64,000 bases of DNA, from positions 372,001-436,000 of the forward strand of contig NZ_CP102930.1 in the NCBI RefSeq assembly GCF_025558485.1, read 5' to 3'. The first letter of the stretch is position 1. Each line of letters begins with the position of its first letter. The notes beneath the pieces are model-generated. The model saw nothing but the letters and a program-made list of their open reading frames with translations. It did not search any database and had not been told where the DNA came from. Source of the stretch: Bdellovibrio bacteriovorus (GTDB taxonomy: Bacteria; Bdellovibrionota; Bdellovibrionia; Bdellovibrionales; Bdellovibrionaceae). The translations under genes and the position numbers were made by a program. This document shows positions 37,032-46,235 of the stretch, one piece after another.

Positions 37032-38300
37032 CTAGTCGAGGGCCTTTTTCTCCCAGGAATCAATCCCTGCCTGCATTTCAGGAAGGTGATAATAAAGAAC
37101 CCGGTCCAATTCCACACCCTGTCCTTCAATACGGTACTTCTTATGACTTAGGTAAACCGCCTCGGGGATGGAAATTTGCACCCCTTGTGCCACTTCATCC
37201 AGTGGATACCAAACTCCGACCAGCAACTGCCCGCGACTGGGGCTTCCCAACAGCGGAGCCTTTTTAAATTCTTTCAGCGCCTGCGCCACCATTTCCGCCA
37301 CAGAAGAACTTTTCCCATCCACTAACACCCGCACTTCACCGCTGTAGCAGTTTTTCTGCGCGTAAGTTTTTAAAAGCACTTCGCTGTGCGTGTCCAGAAC
37401 TGCCAACTGAGCCTGATCGTCCAGGTCATTGGGAAGCTCTGCCGCACTTTTTACTGCGACACGCGGTCGTTCCAGGGTGCCCACCAGTTCGGGCTTGCAT
37501 ATAAACAGCGACAGAAATCTTAAGCCCGCGACAAAATTGCCTCCGGCATTTCCGCGCAGATCCACCACCACACGTTTCAATGAAAGCAGCCCGGCTTCAA
37601 GCTTTTGCATTTCTTCATCCACGAAGAAGGCCGCACGGAAGGACGGCACTTTCAAAACCGCCTGTCCCGGCTCCTTGGCTTCCAAAGTTATTTCCTCGGA
37701 CCGAATAATCGCCCGGGGCTTTATTTTCACGGAAAACTCTTTGTCTTTGCGAAGAATCAGATACGAACCCTGTTCTGTCTGTGCTTCCCAGGGGTTGGGC
37801 TGTTCGGCGTTGATAGTCTGAATAATATCCCCGCCTGTCTGTGCTTCCCAGGGGTTGGGCTGTTCGGCGTTGATAGTCTGAATAATATCCCCGCGGCGCA
37901 ACCCCAGATCCTCGGCCGGAGAATTCGGATGCACTTTGAAAATCACCAGCTCGCCGTCAACAAACTGGCTTTCAATGCCGGTTTCCAGACTTTCCCCACG
38001 CCAGATGCTGGCGACCTCTTTGGAATCATAAACTTCCAGATGTGACACCTTTAAAAGTGCCAGCACATTGTTCATGTCTTTGATGATTATTTTTTTTGGT
38101 GAATACGGAGTCACCAGACGACTGCGACGATGGCAGGTCTTTTTCCAGTTTTTAATTTTGGCATCATCCAGAAATATTTTTTGCGACACCAGATCGCAGA
38201 ATGCCGGATACGGGTTTACGAAACCCTTTTGCAGAGTGAAATGATAAGCAGCGTAGGCACAGCCAAGTGCCAGTAGGATAGCGAAAAAAATACGGGTCAT
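37032..38300 (-). CDS. PDZ-containing S41 (Ctp-like) peptidase with duplicated PDZ segment
   Basis: This 422-residue exported protein has an N-terminal hydrophobic anchor (about 1-20), a PDZ domain (about 100-190, NSPAEDLGLRRGDIIQTINA) and an S41 peptidase domain (about 200-395) with VVDLRGNAGGNFVAGLRFLS and the nucleophile region VDGKSSSVAEMVAQAL. A perfect 60-bp tandem duplication repeats 20 residues in the PDZ domain. Where the family has T-x-G-K-G with the catalytic lysine, this protein reads PSRGQLLVG, so the lysine appears replaced. Either the active site is altered or this copy is inactive. AGGA precedes the ATG. Confidence 0.87.
   Translation of the reverse strand: MTRIFFAILLALGCAYAAYHFTLQKGFVNPYPAFCDLVSQKIFLDDAKIKNWKKTCHRRSRLVTPYSPKKIIIKDMNNVLALLKVSHLEVYDSKEVASIWRGESLETGIESQFVDGELVIFKVHPNSPAEDLGLRRGDIIQTINAEQPNPWEAQTGGDIIQTINAEQPNPWEAQTEQGSYLILRKDKEFSVKIKPRAIIRSEEITLEAKEPGQAVLKVPSFRAAFFVDEEMQKLEAGLLSLKRVVVDLRGNAGGNFVAGLRFLSLFICKPELVGTLERPRVAVKSAAELPNDLDDQAQLAVLDTHSEVLLKTYAQKNCYSGEVRVLVDGKSSSVAEMVAQALKEFKKAPLLGSPSRGQLLVGVWYPLDEVAQGVQISIPEAVYLSHKKYRIEGQGVELDRVLYYHLPEMQAGIDSWEKKALD
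37775..37894. repeat. Perfect 60-bp tandem duplication in the S41 peptidase gene
   Basis: Bases 37775-37834 and 37835-37894 are identical. The unit is a multiple of three, so the frame is kept and 20 residues (beginning GGDIIQTINAEQP) are repeated near residues 136-175. With no divergence it is either very recent or an assembly error. Confidence 0.97.
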
Positions 38301-38311
38301 CTTAGTCCTGT

Positions 38312-38353
38312 AAAAGCAAAGACCGAGTGTTTTATCACCCGGTCTTTGTTTTT
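38312..38353 (-). terminator. Terminator of the Fis-type regulator gene
   Basis: CAAAGACCG pairs with CGGTCTTTG around a short loop, with T-rich sequence on the minus strand. Confidence 0.82.
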
Positions 38354-38368
38354 CAATTCAAAAGGAGA

Positions 38369-38803
38369 CTAAGCAGCCACTTTCTTCTTGCGAGCCGCAG
38401 AAGGATCAATGTGGTATTGCTTTACTTTGCGATACAAAGTTGCGCGACCAATGCCCAAAGCTTTCGCAGCTTCAGTCAGGTTGCCTTTGTATTGAACAAT
38501 CGCGTTTTCGATGGCCTGAGCTTCAAGCTCTTCCATTTTTTGCACGCTTGTTGCTGTTGCCGTCGGTGTTGGGAACTGAATAACGTTACCGCCACCCACG
38601 TCAGAATTGATCGGGCTTGTGCCAGAAGCCAAAGCCGGAACACCCGCCACTAGTTGTTGTCTGAAAAATGCATTATCAAGCCCTTCTCTGAACTGTGCAG
38701 ATGAATATGCTTGAACTGTCACATCGTGATTCTCCCAGTACTTCTTTGTGTTCTCGATGGTTTCCTGGTTATCGCTCACCACGATCATAACTGTACGTGA
38801 CAT
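38369..38803 (-). CDS. Fis-type HTH regulator with receiver-like N-terminus
   Basis: This 144-residue protein has an N-terminal 50 residues resembling the first strands of a response-regulator receiver (RTVMIVVSDNQETIENTKKY). A Pro/Thr-rich linker follows, then a C-terminal Fis/NtrC-type helix-turn-helix (about 88-135): AIENAIVQYKGNLTEAAKAL and IGRATLYRKVKQY. There is no AAA+ domain, so it cannot activate sigma-54 by itself. The basic end (ARKKKVAA) may add DNA contact. GGGGAGG precedes the ATG. Likely a transcription regulator; target unknown. Confidence 0.85.
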   Translation of the reverse strand: MSRTVMIVVSDNQETIENTKKYWENHDVTVQAYSSAQFREGLDNAFFRQQLVAGVPALASGTSPINSDVGGGNVIQFPTPTATATSVQKMEELEAQAIENAIVQYKGNLTEAAKALGIGRATLYRKVKQYHIDPSAARKKKVAA

Positions 38804-39109
38804 TTAGTCCTCCCCTTTTGAAACATTATCAAAGCTTATTTGACTCACTTTGTACCTATCGGCGTATCACGCTGAGAATTTAGGGCCAGTTGCAAATATT
38901 TTTTGAGACACTTTAAACGGGCTAAAACACTGGACTTTTGTAGGTCTTCAAAATGTCTCTTGACGGCTTTTCCGGATTTTCTGCCCAAAAAACCGACGCT
39001 TTTAACGACCAAAGAAGGATGCAGGATCGGCGAACTCGCCTCTGGGAGAAACAAAAAAGGCCCTGCCGGTCAGCAGAGCCTTTTAAAGAAAGTCATTTAT
39101 ATCTACGAA
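38804..39109. other. Intergenic region between the Fis-type gene and dps
   Basis: Just over 300 bases with no convincing gene. The right end holds the dps terminator (39055-39084). The left part presumably holds the promoter of the Fis-type gene on the minus strand, but no clear consensus box is seen. Confidence 0.5.
39055..39084 (-). terminator. Terminator of dps
   Basis: AAAAGGC(C)CTGC pairs with GCAG(A)GCCTTTT with one internal mismatch; the minus strand ends in a T run. Confidence 0.82.
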
Positions 39110-39613
39110 CTACTCCAGCAAACTGCGAAGCATCCACGCGGTTTTTTCGTGAAGCTGCATTCTTTGTGTCAGCAGATCGGCACTGACTTCGTCACCAACT
39201 TTATCAACTAATGGGAAGATCGAGCGCGCCGTGCGCACAACAGCTTCCTGGCCTTCAACCAGTTGTTTGATCATGTCAGTTGCTGCCGGCACACCGTTAG
39301 GTTCTTCGATGCTGGTCAGTTTTGCGAATTCTTTGTAAGTGCCTGGTGCCGCCACACCCAATGAACGGATGCGCTCTGCGATCAGGTCCACCGCCAATGC
39401 CAGCTCGGTGTATTGAGCTTCAAACATCACGTGCAACGTCTGGAACTGAGGACCCGTGACATTCCAGTGGAAGTTGTGGGTTTTAAGATAAAGAGTGTAA
39501 GAGTCAGCCAACAAACGGGACAAACCATCAGCAATTTTCTGGCGGTCTTTTTCCTGGATACCAATGTTGATGGATGGTTTGGCGTGCTTTTCGGACTTGT
39601 TGTTCTTTTTCAT
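39110..39613 (-). CDS. dps: Dps, DNA-binding ferritin-like protein from starved cells
   Basis: This 167-residue protein of the Dps family has a Lys-rich N-terminal tail ([11 protein letters not shown]) suited to DNA binding. The ferroxidase centre residues are in [20 protein letters not shown] and [20 protein letters not shown]. Dps forms a dodecamer that stores iron and protects DNA from oxidative damage. AAAGG lies upstream of the ATG, and its upstream region contains the long perfect hairpin at 39667-39741. Confidence 0.95.
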   Translation of the reverse strand: MKKNNKSEKHAKPSINIGIQEKDRQKIADGLSRLLADSYTLYLKTHNFHWNVTGPQFQTLHVMFEAQYTELALAVDLIAERIRSLGVAAPGTYKEFAKLTSIEEPNGVPAATDMIKQLVEGQEAVVRTARSIFPLVDKVGDEVSADLLTQRMQLHEKTAWMLRSLLE

Positions 39614-39666
39614 AGTCGGAACCTTTCTGTAAAAGCTACGGCCTAAACTCTAAACCAAAACAAACA

Positions 39667-39741
39667 AAAAGGTACCTGCTTACTTTTGCAGAAGCTGTGC
39701 GTAAGCTGCAGCGCTTCTGCAAAAGTAAGCAGGTACCTTTT
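39667..39741. repeat. Perfect 29-bp inverted repeat (long hairpin)
   Basis: The arm 39667-39695 (AAAAGGTACCTGCTTACTTT and on) is the exact reverse complement of 39713-39741, with a 17-base loop. It lies between dps and the terminator of the upstream gene. The stem ends AAAAGGTACCTG/CAGGTACCTTTT resemble the element at 21943-21995, so this may be a family of dispersed palindromic elements. Confidence 0.9.
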
Positions 39742-39750
39742 GGGGGTGGA

Positions 39751-39788
39751 GAAAAAACAAAACCCCGCTTTTTTAGGGCGGGGTTGGT
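39751..39788 (-). terminator. Terminator of the gene at 39812-40330
   Basis: AACCCCGC pairs with GCGGGGTT around a T-rich loop; the minus strand ends TTTTGTTTTTTC. Confidence 0.85.
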
Positions 39789-39811
39789 TTGTTTTTTGTG
39801 GCTGCGACCGA

Positions 39812-40330
39812 TTAACGACGGCCGGATTTGATTTTCACTTGAAGTTTGGAGATCAAGTGAACTGCCATTTTTTCCTGAACTTTACACATTTTAAGTTCAT
39901 CACGGCGGTAAGATCTTTGAGAAGGAGTCAAAGTTCCTGTCTCAAGTTCCATTTCATAATCCAACTTGGAAGAACGAATGCCTTCCAGCTCTTTCGTTTG
40001 AGTTTTGAACAGCTTGGTTACACCTGAAAGAGGAGCCACTTCGATCCACTCTTCTTTACCACGGTACCAGCTCACCATTCTCAAGAAACGAGCTTTATTT
40101 TTTGCCAAAGTGAACTTCGGGAACCCCGCGTCCGGAAGCTCAAGGATGTTTTCAACATCATCAAGATTCAGGTCATCTTCTTCACCTTCCATAAGAAGTG
40201 TGTCTGACAGGCTCGCCAATAGAGCGGTTTCCTGTTCTTCATCGACATCTACGTCGAAGGCCGATTTCTTCACCTCTTTTTCGTTGTCTAGGTCAGAATC
40301 CAAATCTGTGTCGATTTCGTCGGCGTGCAT
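39812..40330 (-). CDS. Acidic-then-basic cytosolic protein, unknown
   Basis: This protein of about 172 residues has a very acidic N-terminal third (DEIDTDLDSDLDNEKEVKK and EGEEDDLNLDDVE) and a basic C-terminal domain (FTLAKNKARFLRMVSWYRGK to KLQVKIKSGRR). No signal peptide or membrane segment. The start is taken at ATG 40330, with AGG nearby; upstream TTG codons would lengthen it. The charge split suggests nucleic-acid or ribosome association, which is a guess. Confidence 0.65.
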   Translation of the reverse strand: MHADEIDTDLDSDLDNEKEVKKSAFDVDVDEEQETALLASLSDTLLMEGEEDDLNLDDVENILELPDAGFPKFTLAKNKARFLRMVSWYRGKEEWIEVAPLSGVTKLFKTQTKELEGIRSSKLDYEMELETGTLTPSQRSYRRDELKMCKVQEKMAVHLISKLQVKIKSGRR

Positions 40331-40543
40331 GTTAGTGCCTGGATTGATCAAAACGAGCCTCCCCAATAGTGCATTTAAACGTCTAGGTGATTTAAAGTGG
40401 GCCCAGTTATATCGCAACTTTCAAGATGACACAATATGTTAATTGCGTGAAAAAAGGTGAAATTTGCAAGAATCCACCCGCTAAATCGAGAGCTTTTTGC
40501 ATTTTCATATCCAATTTTCATGCTGAAAATTTGGGCATCTCTG

Positions 40544-41029
40544 TTATCTCACAGCGATCACGTCCACGCGAAAGCCCCCGGGTTTTTTCCAAAAATGTGA
40601 GTTCGCCGCCTTTATCTGAATGCGATAGACCGCGCGCCCATCCAACACCGTTTCCCGAATCCCACCGGACTTCAATTCCCCCGGCAGACGGAACTCCTGA
40701 CGTTCGCCTGAATAGTCCGCGTACTGAATAAGCACTTCTTTAATTTCAATGTTATTGCGTGTCCCCACCAGACGAATCCGAACAATGCGGTTCAAGTCAA
40801 AACGCGGGAAAAAATCAAATGTGCGAGTCCGAAAACGTCCCGTGTCTCCACCCCCCAGAGAATAAGGGATTTCCTGACGTGGTGGTGGTTTGACCGGAGG
40901 CGGAGGGTTCGGACTGGGATTAGGTTCCCCCGGGTAAGGTTCATCTGGCAGAGGCATCGGCTGTGCCTGCACACTTCCCGTGGCAAAAAGACTTGTGGCA
41001 GTCAGAAGAATCAGAATCCATTTCCCCAT
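40544..41029 (-). CDS. Exported protein with proline-rich linker, unknown
   Basis: This 161-residue protein has a signal peptide (about 1-22, ending VQA), a Pro-rich stretch (about 24-52, with PNPSPNPPPPVKPPP) and a beta-rich C-terminal domain (about 65-161) with ADYSGERQEFRLPGE. AAGGAGG lies ahead of the ATG. The linker suggests a domain held away from the membrane or a secreted protein. No family recognised. Confidence 0.78.
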   Translation of the reverse strand: MGKWILILLTATSLFATGSVQAQPMPLPDEPYPGEPNPSPNPPPPVKPPPRQEIPYSLGGGDTGRFRTRTFDFFPRFDLNRIVRIRLVGTRNNIEIKEVLIQYADYSGERQEFRLPGELKSGGIRETVLDGRAVYRIQIKAANSHFWKKPGGFRVDVIAVR

Positions 41030-41105
41030 GGCGTCCTCCTTAAGTCTTTGAACCTAGTCGAGCGCAATGGGGTTTGGAACGGAAGATGGATAAAACTGTC
41101 TGAAA

Positions 41106-41879
41106 TCAGTCCCAGCGCATGTGTTTTACGGACTCACCCGAGTCACGCAGTTCACGCAAGGAATCAATGCCAATAGCCAAATGTTTATCCACAAAGCTGG
41201 CAGTAACCTTCTTATCACTTTCTTCGGTTTTAACACCGTCTGGAATCATTGGGTTGTCAGATACCAACAACAAAGCCCCACGCGGGATTTCGTTTACAAA
41301 GCCCGTTACAAAGATCGTGGCTGTTTCCATATCCACGGCCATCGCGCGGGTTTTAGTCAGATAATCCTTAAACGCCTCATCATGTTCCCACACACGACGA
41401 TTGGTGGTGTAAACAGTGCCCGTCCAATAGTCACAGCTGTGTTTCGCGATCATCGTGGAAACAGCCTTCTGCAAACGGAACGACGGCAACGCCGGGATTT
41501 CCGCCGGAAGATATTCATTACTGGTTCCTTCACCACGGATGGCTGCGATCGGAAGAATGAAATCACCCAACTGGTTCTTTTTCTTGATCCCGCCACATTT
41601 ACCCAGGAACAAAACAGCCTTAGGATTGATGGCCGACAACAAGTCCATGCAAGTCGCCGCCAAGGCACTGCCCATGCCGAAATTTAGAATAGTGATATTT
41701 TCCGCCGTAGCACTCTGCATCGGCTTATCCAGGCCGCGAACAGGAACATTAAACTGTTCAGCGAACATTTTGACGTAGTTCCCGAAGTTCGTAAGCAAAA
41801 TATAGTGACCGAATTCATTCAATGGCACGCCTGTGTAGCGAGGCAACCAGTTATCGACGATTTCTTTTTTTGTTTTCAT
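41106..41879 (-). CDS. amn: AMP nucleosidase
   Basis: This 257-residue enzyme of the nucleoside phosphorylase/PNP superfamily resembles the short AMP nucleosidase family: ILNFGMGSALAATCMDLLSA, VLFLGKCGGIKKKNQLGDFI and the catalytic-site signature AMAVDMETATIFVTGF. It hydrolyses AMP to adenine and ribose 5-phosphate in purine salvage. The start is set at ATG 41879 after GGGAG. Purine salvage is important for a predator that takes up prey nucleotides (inference). Confidence 0.92.
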   Translation of the reverse strand: MKTKKEIVDNWLPRYTGVPLNEFGHYILLTNFGNYVKMFAEQFNVPVRGLDKPMQSATAENITILNFGMGSALAATCMDLLSAINPKAVLFLGKCGGIKKKNQLGDFILPIAAIRGEGTSNEYLPAEIPALPSFRLQKAVSTMIAKHSCDYWTGTVYTTNRRVWEHDEAFKDYLTKTRAMAVDMETATIFVTGFVNEIPRGALLLVSDNPMIPDGVKTEESDKKVTASFVDKHLAIGIDSLRELRDSGESVKHMRWD

Positions 41880-41958
41880 GCTACTCCCATAATTTTTCTT
41901 CAATTGGTAAATTGGTTTAAGCTAACATGATAATCCACAGAAGAAAAGGGGTCCGATT

Positions 41959-42852
41959 ATGAGTTCTACGCAAAATCACATCCTGATGGAGATTCCTCCC
42001 CGCCTGGTGTCCGTCGGTGGTCCACAGGTGCATCGCCTGATTCCCTATTCCAAGAAAAGAATGGTAGGACCCTTCATCTTTTTCGACTACTTCCCAGCCA
42101 CTGATTTTGCCGCAGGAGATGGACTCAATGTCCGCCCTCACCCGCACATTGGCTTGTCCACGTTAAGTTACCTTTTGGAAGGTCAGGTCCTTCACCATGA
42201 CAGCTTGGGCAACAAACAGATTCTACGCCCGGGCGACGTCAACTGGATGACCGCAGGCAGCGGGATTTCCCATTCCGAGCGTCTGCCCGAGGAAATTCAT
42301 GGCAAAGCCCATCGCCTGCATCTGTTGCAGTTCTGGGTTGCCCTGCCGTTGACTGCTGAAGATCGCGCCCCCAGCTTCACCCATCACGAAATGGCCAGCA
42401 TTCCAAGCTTCAAAGTTGGAACTGCTGACGTCAGCCTGATCGCCGGTGAGGCCTTCAAACACAAATCCCCGGTGGATGTTTATTCGTCGCTTTTCTTTAT
42501 GGACGTGAAGCTGCCAAAAACAGAAACCTTCACTTTTGATCCGGGCAATCAGGAACTTGCCTTTTATATCATCAAAGGAAAACTGGACATTGATGGCAAA
42601 GAGATCCCGCCAGATGACTTTGTCGTATTGGAACAGGGGTCCTCGCTAAAAGTGACCGCTGCTGAAGACACACAGTTCATCGTTCTGGGCGGAGAGCCCT
42701 TCCCTGAGCCGCGTTATATCTATTGGAACTACGTTTCCTCCTCGCGTGAAAAAATTGAAGAGGCTAAAAAACAATGGCGGGAGTTGACCTTCCCGCAAGT
42801 TCCCGGGGAAACTGACATTATACCACTTCCTCCAGAGCCTGCAGGCTCTTAA
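41959..42852 (+). CDS. Pirin-family protein
   Basis: This 297-residue bicupin has a pirin N-terminal domain with RPHPHIGLSTLSYLLEGQVL carrying metal-binding His residues and MTAGSGISHSERLPEE containing further ligands. A C-terminal cupin (PGNQELAFYIIKGKLDIDGK) follows. Pirins are iron proteins; some have quercetin dioxygenase activity, others act as redox-linked regulators. AAAAGGGG precedes the ATG. It is transcribed divergently from amn, sharing an 80-base promoter region. Confidence 0.94.
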   Translation: MSSTQNHILMEIPPRLVSVGGPQVHRLIPYSKKRMVGPFIFFDYFPATDFAAGDGLNVRPHPHIGLSTLSYLLEGQVLHHDSLGNKQILRPGDVNWMTAGSGISHSERLPEEIHGKAHRLHLLQFWVALPLTAEDRAPSFTHHEMASIPSFKVGTADVSLIAGEAFKHKSPVDVYSSLFFMDVKLPKTETFTFDPGNQELAFYIIKGKLDIDGKEIPPDDFVVLEQGSSLKVTAAEDTQFIVLGGEPFPEPRYIYWNYVSSSREKIEEAKKQWRELTFPQVPGETDIIPLPPEPAGS

Positions 42853-42868
42853 GACGAAGGAGACCTGC

Positions 42869-43291
42869 TTGTTGAAATATGTTTTGTTTTCTTTCACCGT
42901 ACTGATGCTTGCAGGTTGTGCTTCGACGCCGACGGAATCCCCTTCACAAAACGAGGAAACCTTTGCACCCAACTGGGAAACCCACGCTGGGGACGCCGAG
43001 GTGATGGCAGGCAAAGGCCCGGCCCCGGCTTCCGAAGACCCCACTGTCAGCAGTGAACAGATAAACGAACAGGCCTTGGAGGCCCAGCAGTTTGCCACAA
43101 TAAATTTTGTCAGCCTGGGGAAAGACCTGAAAGCAGGACAGGGAAAGTACTTGAATGAGCTTTTCCGGATTTTGAAAATTTCAGGAGCCCAGCAAGCCCC
43201 GGCCCTTCGCCAGATCCGATCCTTATATGAAGGCTCCCCCAGTCCTGTGCAATTCAGTCAGGACCTGTGGAGCTGGTACAAGCGACGCTAA
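42869..43291 (+). CDS. Small lipoprotein, unknown
   Basis: This 140-residue protein has a lipoprotein signal YVLFSFTVLMLAGC (Cys near 17), a Pro/Glu-rich linker and a helical C-terminal domain. It begins at TTG 42869 or the adjacent TTG 42872 with AAGGAGA upstream. It follows pirin by 16 bases, suggesting one transcript. No family recognised. Confidence 0.75.
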   Translation: MLKYVLFSFTVLMLAGCASTPTESPSQNEETFAPNWETHAGDAEVMAGKGPAPASEDPTVSSEQINEQALEAQQFATINFVSLGKDLKAGQGKYLNELFRILKISGAQQAPALRQIRSLYEGSPSPVQFSQDLWSWYKRR

Positions 43292-43292
43292 T

Positions 43293-43327
43293 AAAAAAGC
43301 CGGTTTTTCAACCGGCTTTTTCTTTTT
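43293..43327. terminator. Bidirectional terminator
   Basis: AAAAAGCCGGTT pairs with AACCGGCTTTTT around a TTTC loop, between convergent genes. Confidence 0.92.
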
Positions 43328-45032
43328 AAAGAACCAATTCCTTCGGGATTCCTTTGGGAATCGCGCCCAGTAGTTTTTTGGTATAATCGTGTTGCGGGTT
43401 TTCATAGATGCTTTGCGCGGTGTTGTGTTCAACGATCTTACCGCCAAACATCACGGCCACTTCATCAGAAATGAACTTCACCACAGACAGATCGTGCGAA
43501 ATAAAGATGTAGGTCAGATTCATTTCATCCTGCAAATCCAGCAACAGATTCAGAATCTGCGCCTGAATGGACACATCCAATGCTGAAACCGATTCGTCAC
43601 AAACAATGAAATCCGGACGAACCATCAAAGCCCGCGCAATGCTGATACGCTGTCTTTGTCCACCGGAAAACTCGTGCGGATAACGATTCATCATGGATGG
43701 ATTCATGCCGACTTTTTTCAACATCTCTGCTGCAATTTCCCGACGCTGATTGTTGTTGTCGCCGATGTTATGGATCTGCATCGGTTCCATCAAAATAGTT
43801 CCGATGGTCATACGCGGATTCAAAGACGCATACGGGTCCTGGAAGATGATCTGCATTTTCTTACGAATCGGCATCAGGTGACGGGTATCCATCGTCGTGA
43901 TGTCCTGACCGTCGTAGATAATTTTTCCGCCCGTAGGCTCAATCAGACGCATGATTGTGCGGCCCAAGGTTGTTTTACCGCAACCGGATTCCCCCACCAG
44001 TCCCAGCGTTCGGCCTTTTTTCACCTGAAAGCTGACACCATCAACGGCCTTGGTCCAAGACTGCACTCGTCCCAACAGACCGCCAGTGTGTGGGAAATGC
44101 GTTTGCAGATCCCTGATTTCCAGTAAAACTTTATCTTCACGGGCAGAGGCCGGGGCCACCACGCGTGACTGCACCGGGGTTGTGATTTCTTCCCCTTCTG
44201 CTGTCATAAAATCGCTTAACACCGGCAAACGATCGGGATTGCCCTCCAATGACGGACGGCAGGCCAGAAGGCCTTTGGTGTATGGGTGTTTGGGATCTTC
44301 AAAGATTTCCTTGGAACGTCCCCGCTCCACGATTTCGCCCTTATTCATGACGATCACTTCGTCAGCAATGTCCGCCACCACCCCCAGGTCGTGGGTGATA
44401 AACAACAAGCTCATTCCGGTTCTTTGCTGAATTTCCGCCAGCAAATCCAGAATTTGTTTTTGAATGGTCACGTCAAGTGCCGTGGTCGGCTCATCGCAGA
44501 TCAAGACGTCAGGATTGCAGGCAATAGCCATGGCAATCATGATTCTTTGGCGCTGACCACCACTGAATTTGTGAGGATAGAAGTACAGGCGCTCTTCAGG
44601 GCGCGGAATGCCCACTTGCTTTAAAAGATCCAAAGCTTTGTCCAAAGCCTGCGCTTTGGTCAGCCCCTGATGAAGCATCAGGGTTTCCGTGATTTGATCA
44701 GCCACCGTCAAAACCGGATTCAGACTGGTCATGGGCTCCTGAAAGATCATGGAAATACGAGCCCCACGGATGCTGCGCATTTTCTTTTCAGAACATTTCA
44801 GCAAATCCTGACCTTCAAAAAGAATCTCGCCTTGTGTGATTTTTCCGGGGTTTCCAATCAACTGCATGATCGCCAGGGAGGTGATGCTTTTTCCGGACCC
44901 GGACTCTCCGACCAGACCGACAGTTTTACCCTTGGGAATATTAAAAGAGATGCCTTTAACGGCCTTCACCAGCCCCTCTTCGGTCTTGAATTCTACGGCC
45001 AGATTGCGGACTTCAATAATATTTGTGCTCAT
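43326..45032 (-). CDS. Oligopeptide/dipeptide ABC transporter, fused dual ATPase (DppD-DppF type)
   Basis: This 568-residue protein carries two complete ABC ATPase domains. The first (about 5-270) has Walker [15 protein letters not shown], signature [12 protein letters not shown] and Walker [10 protein letters not shown]. The second (about 300-560) has Walker [16 protein letters not shown], signature [12 protein letters not shown] and Walker [10 protein letters not shown]. Each is followed by the peptide-transporter C-terminal extension (oligo_[15 protein letters not shown] is part of it). It energises uptake of peptides, like YejF or GsiA. Permease and binding-protein genes are not next to it. 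ATG 45032 is preceded by AGAGGT. Confidence 0.95.
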   Translation of the reverse strand: MSTNIIEVRNLAVEFKTEEGLVKAVKGISFNIPKGKTVGLVGESGSGKSITSLAIMQLIGNPGKITQGEILFEGQDLLKCSEKKMRSIRGARISMIFQEPMTSLNPVLTVADQITETLMLHQGLTKAQALDKALDLLKQVGIPRPEERLYFYPHKFSGGQRQRIMIAMAIACNPDVLICDEPTTALDVTIQKQILDLLAEIQQRTGMSLLFITHDLGVVADIADEVIVMNKGEIVERGRSKEIFEDPKHPYTKGLLACRPSLEGNPDRLPVLSDFMTAEGEEITTPVQSRVVAPASAREDKVLLEIRDLQTHFPHTGGLLGRVQSWTKAVDGVSFQVKKGRTLGLVGESGCGKTTLGRTIMRLIEPTGGKIIYDGQDITTMDTRHLMPIRKKMQIIFQDPYASLNPRMTIGTILMEPMQIHNIGDNNNQRREIAAEMLKKVGMNPSMMNRYPHEFSGGQRQRISIARALMVRPDFIVCDESVSALDVSIQAQILNLLLDLQDEMNLTYIFISHDLSVVKFISDEVAVMFGGKIVEHNTAQSIYENPQHDYTKKLLGAIPKGIPKELVL

Positions 45033-45311
45033 AACTTTTGACCTCTGGATAGAGTATGTTAGCACCACTCCGGTGGAAAAGGTCCACTGTTCCCCCATCC
45101 CTGAACTTTGGTCAATGAAAAGAACTCGCGAATCTTATTTGGTTTTCAGTACCGTTTTATGACTCAAAATAAAACACTTTTGTTTTTGCAACTGTTCCTT
45201 GCATTGCACTGAACGAAAAAAATCTCTTTTGGTACAGAAAGTCCAGCTATAAACCGAAGAGTGTCCCATCAACCACACCTTTAGAGGAACAACTGAACTC
45301 GGAGACTGGAC

Positions 45312-46121
45312 ATGAAGTTTTCATCTAGAATCGCCATAATGGTTGCGACAGCCATGCTTTATTCACCCACTGCACCTGCAACCCGTGGTAATACTGAAGC
45401 CGGTGTCTGCACGGACTGCTTTGTGAATACGCCAGCAGGCCCGCGCATGAAAGACAACATGCAGTTTGTGGCCACGGTCATCACTGATATCAACAAACAA
45501 CTGAACTGGGGACCGAAGTGCAACAGCTTCGCCAGAGGCACAGAACTGGGGCAATGGGCTCATGATATTCGTGAAGACTACCTGGAAGGCTCTTTCCCAA
45601 ATCTGGAAAAAGGTGCGCCGGATATCTATCGCGCCTGCCCGACCTATACAAAGATGAAACCCACCGACAAAGCCAACTTCTGGGTTCTGGTCTTTAACGC
45701 CATGGCCAACTATGAAAGCACCTGCAACCAGAATGCTCCGGCCAAGGGGCCCAATGGCAGCCTGTATGGTCTGATGCAACTTCATGTCGGCAAAGAAGGT
45801 GGCTACGCCAAAGAGTGCAGCAATGGTGACAGCAAGACGCCTGCAAACACATTTACCTGCACCTTAAGCATGCTCGACGGACAGCTTCGCCGTGACGGTG
45901 CCCTTTTCAGCCGCAAATCCTATTGGGATGTCCTGCGTCCGCAAGCAGCCAGCGGTAAAGCCAAAAAGATCGCCAACTCCCTTAAGGCCTACACTCCGTG
46001 CCACGACGAAAAACGTCTGAACGCCAAGAAGCGCAGCGAATTCGATGATAACGAGGAAATCTATCAGGCACTGGATGTCATGGATGCACCGGACACAGGC
46101 TTTAACCTTTACGATATCTAA
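45312..46121 (+). CDS. Exported lysozyme-like / SLT-fold protein
   Basis: This 269-residue protein has a short signal peptide (about 1-23, PTAPA). Its catalytic domain (about 115-235) contains NAMANYESTCNQNAPAKGPN followed by GSLYGLMQLH, the E-S-x...GLMQ pattern of GH23 lytic transglycosylases and goose-type lysozymes, with Glu near residue 137. Six or more cysteines suggest disulfides, fitting a secreted enzyme. Some Bdellovibrio lysozymes of this general fold act on deacetylated prey peptidoglycan; whether this one does is unknown. GGAGA precedes the ATG. Confidence 0.82.
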   Translation: MKFSSRIAIMVATAMLYSPTAPATRGNTEAGVCTDCFVNTPAGPRMKDNMQFVATVITDINKQLNWGPKCNSFARGTELGQWAHDIREDYLEGSFPNLEKGAPDIYRACPTYTKMKPTDKANFWVLVFNAMANYESTCNQNAPAKGPNGSLYGLMQLHVGKEGGYAKECSNGDSKTPANTFTCTLSMLDGQLRRDGALFSRKSYWDVLRPQAASGKAKKIANSLKAYTPCHDEKRLNAKKRSEFDDNEEIYQALDVMDAPDTGFNLYDI

Positions 46122-46235
46122 CGTCCCGAGACCTGTTTGAACATTCGCTTCAAACAGAATACGGTACTGGTTTTGACATGCTCCTTGAGTTTCATTTTCA
46201 GGATTCAGAAAATGAGCTTAAGGAGTATTTGATCC

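Noticed and set aside
39667..39741. Rho-independent terminator
   Set aside because: The stem is 29 bp with a 17-base loop and no proper T run on the relevant strand, and a normal terminator for the same gene lies next to it at 39751-39788.
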